From Streptomyces melanogenes (GTDB lineage: Bacteria; Actinomycetota; Actinomycetes; Streptomycetales; Streptomycetaceae), in assembly GCF_014649795.1 (NCBI RefSeq), contig NZ_BMTS01000006.1, forward strand, positions 1 through 64,000: DNA of 64,000 nt, written 5' to 3'. The translations under genes and the position numbers were made by a program. Below are positions 61,907-64,000 of this stretch, one piece after another (the stretch's first letter is position 1; every line of letters begins with the position of its first letter). A model generated the notes under the pieces. The model had not been told where the DNA came from. It ran no database searches and saw only the letters and a list, made by a program, of their open reading frames with translations.

Positions 61907-63178
61907 TTAGAAGTACGTGCGTACGTAGTCCGTCACCGTTCCGTCCGCCTCCACCAAGGGGATCAGGGGCCACTTGTCGAAGCTGGTGCAGGGGTGGGAG
62001 AGGCCCAGGCCTACCCAGTCGCCTACCTCCAGGTGTACGTCGGGGGACGTGCGCAGCCAGGCGTGCTGGTCGGAGAGGGCGGTGACCTCGATGCCGGTCG
62101 CGGGTCGCTCGACGCCGTCGCGGGCGCCGCGCACCACCTGCGCCTCGGGCAGGTCGAGGTCGTACGCCGCGTCCCGCTTGCCCGCGTTCACGAACGCCTG
62201 GTCGGGGCTGGGGCGGGAGACGACCTGCGCCCACAGGCGGAAGGCGGGGTGGAGGGCGCCCTCTTCCGGGATGCGGTTGAAGGGTGTGACCCGGCGGTAC
62301 TGGCCGTCGTCGTGCGAGACGTACGCCCCCGAGCGCAGCAGCTTCAGTACGGGAAGGGAGAGTTCGGGGATCTCCGCGAAGGTGTCGGCCACCGCGTCGA
62401 ACCACGCGCTGCCGCCCGCGCTGACCACGATCTCGTCGAGTCCCGTCCCCGAGAAGCGGCCCGCCTTGTCGAACTCCGAGGCCAGCGCGGTCAGTCGGCG
62501 CAGCCAGGCCGCGACCCGCTCCGGGGTGGCCCCGGGGACCTCGGCCTCGTAGCCCGCCACGCCCACCAGGCGCAGGGTGCGGGTGGCGGCCACGGCGTCG
62601 GCGACCGCCGTGCACTCGGCCTCGGTGCGCGCGCCGGTGCGGGCGCCCTCGCCCGCGCCCAGCTCGACGACGACGTCCACCGGGCGGGCCGCGCCGGCCA
62701 GCGCCGCGTCCATCAGCTCGACTCCGCGCACCGAGTCCACGTAGCAGATGAGCTGGAACTCGGCGTCCCGCGCCAGCTCGGCGGCGATCCACTTCAGGGC
62801 CGCCGCGTCGACCAGCTCGTTGGCGAGGAAGATCCGCCGGATGCCGAACGCGCGGGCCACGCGCACCTGGTGGGGCACGGCGAGCGTGATGCCCCAGGCG
62901 CCGTGGTCGAGCTGGCGGGCGAACAGCTCGGGGGCCATCGTGGTCTTGCCGTGCGGGGCGAAGGCGAGGCCGTGCCGGGTCGCGTACGTCTCCATCAGCG
63001 CGAGGTTGTGCTCCAGGCGCTCGGCGGAGAGGGCGAGCACGGGGGTGGTGAAGCCGTCCGTGAACAGGTTCCGGCGCTGGGCCGCCAGCTCGCCGACGGT
63101 CAGGCCGTCGGCATCCGGGGGAAGCCCCTTGAAGCGGTGGTCGACGCGCTCTTCGGCCAGTCCTGCCAGGAACCCCAT
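61907..63178 (-). CDS. D-amino acid deaminase / D-threonine aldolase-like PLP enzyme
   Basis: A 423-aa fold-type-III PLP enzyme. The PLP lysine is in FAPHGKTTMAPELFARQLDH; ICYVDSVRGVELM and DEIVVSAGGSAW are barrel segments. A C-terminal domain with VTALSDQHAWL and GLGLSHPCTSFDKWPLIPLV carries the zinc-binding His and Cys of the D-serine dehydratase/D-threonine aldolase family. It probably deaminates D-Ser or similar D-amino acids to keto acids. Begins MGFLAGLAEERVDHRFKGLP at ATG 63178. Divergent from the PfkB gene across an IclR-like palindrome. Confidence 0.88.
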   Translation of the reverse strand: MGFLAGLAEERVDHRFKGLPPDADGLTVGELAAQRRNLFTDGFTTPVLALSAERLEHNLALMETYATRHGLAFAPHGKTTMAPELFARQLDHGAWGITLAVPHQVRVARAFGIRRIFLANELVDAAALKWIAAELARDAEFQLICYVDSVRGVELMDAALAGAARPVDVVVELGAGEGARTGARTEAECTAVADAVAATRTLRLVGVAGYEAEVPGATPERVAAWLRRLTALASEFDKAGRFSGTGLDEIVVSAGGSAWFDAVADTFAEIPELSLPVLKLLRSGAYVSHDDGQYRRVTPFNRIPEEGALHPAFRLWAQVVSRPSPDQAFVNAGKRDAAYDLDLPEAQVVRGARDGVERPATGIEVTALSDQHAWLRTSPDVHLEVGDWVGLGLSHPCTSFDKWPLIPLVEADGTVTDYVRTYF

Positions 63179-63197
63179 GGAAGCCCTCCGGTGCCGC

Positions 63198-63214
63198 GTT
63201 GCACTATGTGCAAC
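63198..63214. promoter_or_regulatory. Palindromic operator, IclR-family-like
   Basis: GTTGCAC-TAT-GTGCAAC is a perfect 7+3+7 inverted repeat in the 90-bp divergent region between the deaminase and PfkB genes, with a further half-site CGTTGCG at 63218-63224. IclR regulators bind such TTGCAC/GTGCAA sites; no regulator gene is inside the window. Confidence 0.6.
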
Positions 63215-63268
63215 GCCCGTTGCGTGTATCGCTTACTGCTGTCTAACATCCGGGCCAACGCCGGGTCA

Positions 63269-64000
63269 ATGGTGCGCCGGGTCGAGGTGCGGGGAGTGTG
63301 GGCGCTGGTGGATGCGGACGTGGATGTGGATGTCGTCTGTCTCGGGGAGTCCATGGTCACCTTTCTGCCGTCCCGGCCCGGGCGCCTCGCCGACGTGCCG
63401 TCCTTCGCCCGGGGGATCGGCGGCGCCGAGTCCAACGTGGCGTGCGCGCTGGCGGCCGCCGGGCACGCGGTGAAGTGGGTCAGCCGGGTGGGGGCGGACG
63501 GCTTCGGGGACCATCTGGTCGAGGCGGTGGGCGCGTACGGGGTGGACACGTCCGGGGTGCGGCGCGACCCCGGTCGCCCCACCGGCGTGTACTTCCGCAC
63601 CGCCGACGACCGGGCCGCCGGGACGCACGAGGTCGCGTACTACCGGGCCGGGTCGGCCGCCTCCGCCATGTCGGTGGCGAACGTGCCGGTGGGTGAGGTG
63701 TGGGCGGGGCGGGTGCTGCATCTGTCCGGGATCACTGCGGCGTTGTCCGCGGACTGCCTCGCCCTGACCCGCGAGCTGACCGCCCGCCGGCCCGGCCGTC
63801 CGCTGGTTTCCTTCGACGTCAACCATCGGAGCGGGTTGTGGCGTGACTCGGCTGGGCCGGGGGTGCTGCTCGAACTTGCTCGGGGGGCGGATGTGGTGTT
63901 TGTGGGGGAGGACGAGGCGGAGGAGGCGTGGGGGTTGCGGGGGGCGCTGGCGATCCGGGACGCGTTGCCGGAGGTGGGGGTGTTGGTGGTGAAGCGGGGT
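63269..64000 (+). CDS. PfkB-family sugar kinase (2-keto-3-deoxygluconate kinase-like), 3' end missing
   Basis: An open frame running off the right edge, reading VVCLGESMVTFLPSRPGRLA, GIGGAESNVACALAAAGHAV, VSRVGADGFGDHLVEAVGAY, GVYFRTADDRAAGTHEVAYY and FVGEDEAEEAWG. This is the PfkB/ribokinase fold of the KdgK type; the ATP-side GAGD motif lies beyond the window. Start candidates are ATG 63269, GTG 63296 and GTG 63308; the first gives MVRRVEVRGVWALVDADVDV. Context with D-amino-acid genes is common in actinobacteria. It may phosphorylate 2-keto-3-deoxygluconate or a related acid. Confidence 0.85.
   Translation, partial: MVRRVEVRGVWALVDADVDVDVVCLGESMVTFLPSRPGRLADVPSFARGIGGAESNVACALAAAGHAVKWVSRVGADGFGDHLVEAVGAYGVDTSGVRRDPGRPTGVYFRTADDRAAGTHEVAYYRAGSAASAMSVANVPVGEVWAGRVLHLSGITAALSADCLALTRELTARRPGRPLVSFDVNHRSGLWRDSAGPGVLLELARGADVVFVGEDEAEEAWGLRGALAIRDALPEVGVLVVKRG

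Overview
This 64-kb window has the hallmarks of a Streptomyces chromosome. Base composition is very GC-rich, with strong third-position GC bias. It encodes the mycothiol conjugate amidase Mca and carries sigma-R-type promoters (GGAAT-N18-GTT), an AccA/PccB/AccE acyl-CoA carboxylase set, a Streptomyces-type adenylate cyclase and many GTG starts. From memory, the backbone order (accA, maf, accE, pccB, birA, cya, enoyl-CoA hydratase, GGDEF, hutH ... msrA, metB, threonine dehydratase, ABC pair, greA, mca, DUF255 ... pck, aminotransferase, D-aminoacylase) resembles the conserved core around SCO492x-SCO499x of S. coelicolor. This was not checked by alignment. I see no rRNA, tRNA, CRISPR, IS element, prophage or classical biosynthetic cluster.

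Layout. 1-8.2 kb: fatty-acid precursor metabolism (AccA start, Maf, a 42-aa membrane peptide, AccE, PccB, BirA), adenylate cyclase, enoyl-CoA hydratase, GAF-GGDEF protein. 8.2-17.2 kb: HutH, a LAXTG-type surface peptide, an acidic protein, an L,D-transpeptidase lipoprotein, an FtsX-type ABC exporter, an XRE regulator divergent from an alcohol dehydrogenase, and a DUF1330 protein. 17.3-22.3 kb: a polytopic membrane protein, a stand-alone AAA ATPase, and a DUF6879/XRE-DUF5753 regulatory module whose regulator is frameshifted. 22.4-33 kb: msrA (sigma-R promoter), metB, a sigma-factor-like gene with a small membrane partner, MarR, threonine dehydratase, a drug-type ABC exporter behind an operator-like palindrome, greA, a DUF4307 protein and mca. 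33-45.4 kb: a STAND ATPase with TPRs, a DUF255 thioredoxin-fold protein, a small secreted protein, a DUF1906 wall-acting protein next to a Tat-exported M15-like protein with altered zinc ligands, an MFS/TetR pair and a hemolysin-III protein.

45.6-64 kb: GTP-type PEP carboxykinase, then a six-gene signalling island: Ser/Thr kinase, YbjN-like protein, secreted membrane protein, VWA protein, PP2C phosphatase and a divergent kinase with a C-terminal TM. The last three form a TerY-P-type triad. Next come a small actinobacterial protein, a PLP aminotransferase, an alkylsulfatase-like protein that lacks its metal ligands, tandem secreted I36/FG-GAP paralogues, and a D-amino-acid catabolic set (D-aminoacylase, D-amino acid deaminase, divergent PfkB sugar kinase) with an IclR-like operator.

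The most striking non-coding signal is a dispersed palindromic repeat family present at ten intergenic sites and never inside a gene. It has two interchangeable middle modules. One pair of copies is identical over 125 bp and directly flanks the aminotransferase segment. Functions are inferred from motifs visible in the sequence and general family knowledge; no database search was run.
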